Shown here: positions 4,435 to 5,381 of the stretch, piece after piece
Position numbering within the stretch: the stretch's first letter is position 1
Layout of the letters: each line of letters begins with the position of its first letter
NCBI GenBank assembly: GCA_027036915.1
Contig: JALWCD010000234.1
Location: forward strand, 746 to 6,126
DNA: 5,381 nucleotides
DNA from: Thermodesulfatator sp.
Lineage (GTDB): Bacteria; Desulfobacterota; Thermodesulfobacteria; Thermodesulfobacteriales; Thermodesulfobacteriaceae
Reading direction: 5' to 3'
Made by a program: the position numbers and the translations under genes
The notes under the pieces: generated by a model
Seen by the model: only the letters and a program-made list of their open reading frames with translations
Databases searched by the model: none
Told to the model about the DNA's origin: nothing

Positions 4435-5381
4435 GTGAGGGTTTCCCGCATTGAGGTGGCTTTTAAGCCGGGGCTTCGGGACGCCCGGGGGGAGAAGGTC
4501 CTTCGCCGGGCGCGGGAGTTTCTGGGGCTTCCGATTGCGGCCGTGCGCACGGTAAGGGTCTATTTGGTGGAGGGGGACTTTTCCGCCGGGATCCTTGAGG
4601 GATTCGCGCGCGAGGCCCTCTGCGACCCGGTGATCCAGGTTTTTTCTATAGAAAAACCCTTAGCCCCGACCCTGGGCTTTGACTATGACTGGGTGATTGA
4701 GGTGGGTTTCAGGCCCGGGGTTACGGACAACGAGGGCCGCGTGGCGGCCGAGGCCTTTGAACTTCTCCTTGAGCGTCCGCTTGATCCCTCCCGCGAGGGG
4801 GTCTATTCCGCCATGCAGTACCTCGTAAAGGGCGAACTCTCGCGGGAGGACCTTGAGCGACTGGCCCGGGAACTTTTGGCCAACGAACTCATTGAACGCT
4901 GGTGGATCCTTAACCGGAGGGAATACGAGGTCTCCGGTCTCTCCTATCCCGCCCCCCGGGTTACGGAGAGATCCGAAGCCACGGTGGAGACCTTTGACCT
5001 TTCCCGTCTTTCGGACGAGGAACTCCTTTCCCTTTCGCGGGAGCGGCTTCTGGCCCTCTCCCTTTCCGAGATGCAGACCATCCGGGACTTCTTCCGGCGT
5101 CCGGATTTTGTGGAGGAGAGGCTTAAGCACGGACTCGGCCCGGAGATCACAGATGTGGAGCTTGAGTGCTTAGCCCAGACCTGGTCCGAACACTGCAAGC
5201 ACAAGATCTTTAACGCCCGCATCCACTATCGCGACCTTGAGACCGGGGAAGAGTTCACGGTGGACAGCATCTTTTGCACCTACATCCGGGGGGCCACGGA
5301 AAAGATCCGGGAAAGGCTCGGGGAGCGGGACTTCTGCCTTTCGGTCTTCGTGGATAACGCCGGAGTCATAAAGCTTAACGA
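4435..5381 (+). CDS. purL: Phosphoribosylformylglycinamidine (FGAM) synthase, large PurL with N-terminal PurS-like repeats; 5' part only
   Basis: FGAM synthase catalyses the fourth step of purine synthesis, converting FGAR, glutamine and ATP to FGAM. The frame stays open from GTG 4435 to the right edge, giving 315 codons and two bases. Residues about 4-75 and 86-158 are two PurS-like units, each opening with the same pattern: IEVAFKPGLRDARG (6-19) and IEVGFRPGVTDNEG (88-101). A variable segment follows. Next comes the PurL linker region (about 192-232, LSDEELLSLSRERL onward), and then the family motif TDVELECLAQTWSEHCKHK (239-257), whose His253 is the conserved catalytic-site histidine of PurL. 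ILTDVE-type spacing and SEHCKHKIFNA resemble the large (E. coli-type) PurL more than the small Bacillus type. The ATP-binding lobes, and any fused glutaminase, lie beyond the window. It is 16 bases downstream of the MNT gene with a strong ribosome binding site. The frame is intact, so the missing end is due to the window edge, not a mutation. Confidence 0.92.
   Translation, partial: MRVSRIEVAFKPGLRDARGEKVLRRAREFLGLPIAAVRTVRVYLVEGDFSAGILEGFAREALCDPVIQVFSIEKPLAPTLGFDYDWVIEVGFRPGVTDNEGRVAAEAFELLLERPLDPSREGVYSAMQYLVKGELSREDLERLARELLANELIERWWILNRREYEVSGLSYPAPRVTERSEATVETFDLSRLSDEELLSLSRERLLALSLSEMQTIRDFFRRPDFVEERLKHGLGPEITDVELECLAQTWSEHCKHKIFNARIHYRDLETGEEFTVDSIFCTYIRGATEKIRERLGERDFCLSVFVDNAGVIKLN
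4638..4658 (+). repeat. AT-rich imperfect palindrome inside purL
   Basis: GGTTTTTTCTATAGAAAAACC reads almost the same on both strands around a central CTATAG, with one extra T in the left arm. It is a striking AT-rich spot in otherwise GC-rich coding DNA. It falls in the segment joining the two PurS-like units of PurL (codons for VFSIEKP, residues 69-75). It has no T-run after a GC-rich stem, so it is not a typical intrinsic terminator. It may be chance coding sequence. Confidence 0.4.

Noticed and set aside
4638..4658. Intrinsic transcription terminator
   Set aside because: The dyad is AT-rich, lacks a GC stem followed by a T run, and lies inside an intact purL reading frame.
4660..5130. 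Minus-strand open frame of 156 codons opposite purL
   Set aside because: The plus-strand frame is a recognisable PurL with conserved motifs. The antisense translation matches nothing I know and is a coding shadow.
1900..5250. Frequently recurring CTTGAG hexamer, considered as a repeat or an FtsK guide sequence
   Set aside because: Most copies I checked are in-frame Leu-Glu codon pairs, so codon preference explains them.

Overview
The window is a compact, one-directional (+ strand) bacterial gene block of clearly GC-rich DNA. It has six genes with almost no spacing, preceded at the left edge by a divergent (- strand) cobalamin riboswitch cut by the window border. A LolA lipoprotein carrier implies a Gram-negative (diderm) cell. 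Charged, Glu/Lys/Arg-rich proteins, heavy use of GTG and TTG starts, a HEPN/MNT pair typical of thermophiles, and a PurL with two PurS-like units at its N-terminus suggest a thermophilic anaerobe, perhaps of the Thermodesulfobacteriota or a deltaproteobacterial relative. That placement is inference, not read directly from the sequence.

Layout: positions 1 to about 88 hold the 5' two-thirds of a cobalamin riboswitch read leftwards, with a good sigma70-like promoter for it at 92-121. A short AT-rich leader follows, then ftsK (172-2172, DNA translocase), lolA (2114-2770, periplasmic lipoprotein chaperone), nadA (2773-3690, quinolinate synthase), a HEPN-domain gene (3695-4075), an MNT nucleotidyltransferase gene (4059-4418), and the 5' third or so of a large purL (4435 to beyond 5381, FGAM synthase). 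Neighbouring genes overlap or lie 2-16 bases apart, and no terminator is visible between them, so one polycistronic transcript is likely.

The genes do not form one pathway. ftsK serves chromosome segregation at division, lolA envelope biogenesis, nadA NAD synthesis and purL purine synthesis. The HEPN and MNT genes form a two-gene module resembling HEPN/MNT toxin-antitoxin systems, inserted between nadA and purL. The points most worth following up are this module inside a housekeeping operon, the absence of the usual RNase motif in its HEPN protein, and the tandem PurS-like repeat fused to PurL. I did not find an obviously new multi-gene system, transposon, CRISPR array, tRNA or rRNA. No gene-free stretch exceeds 300 bases.
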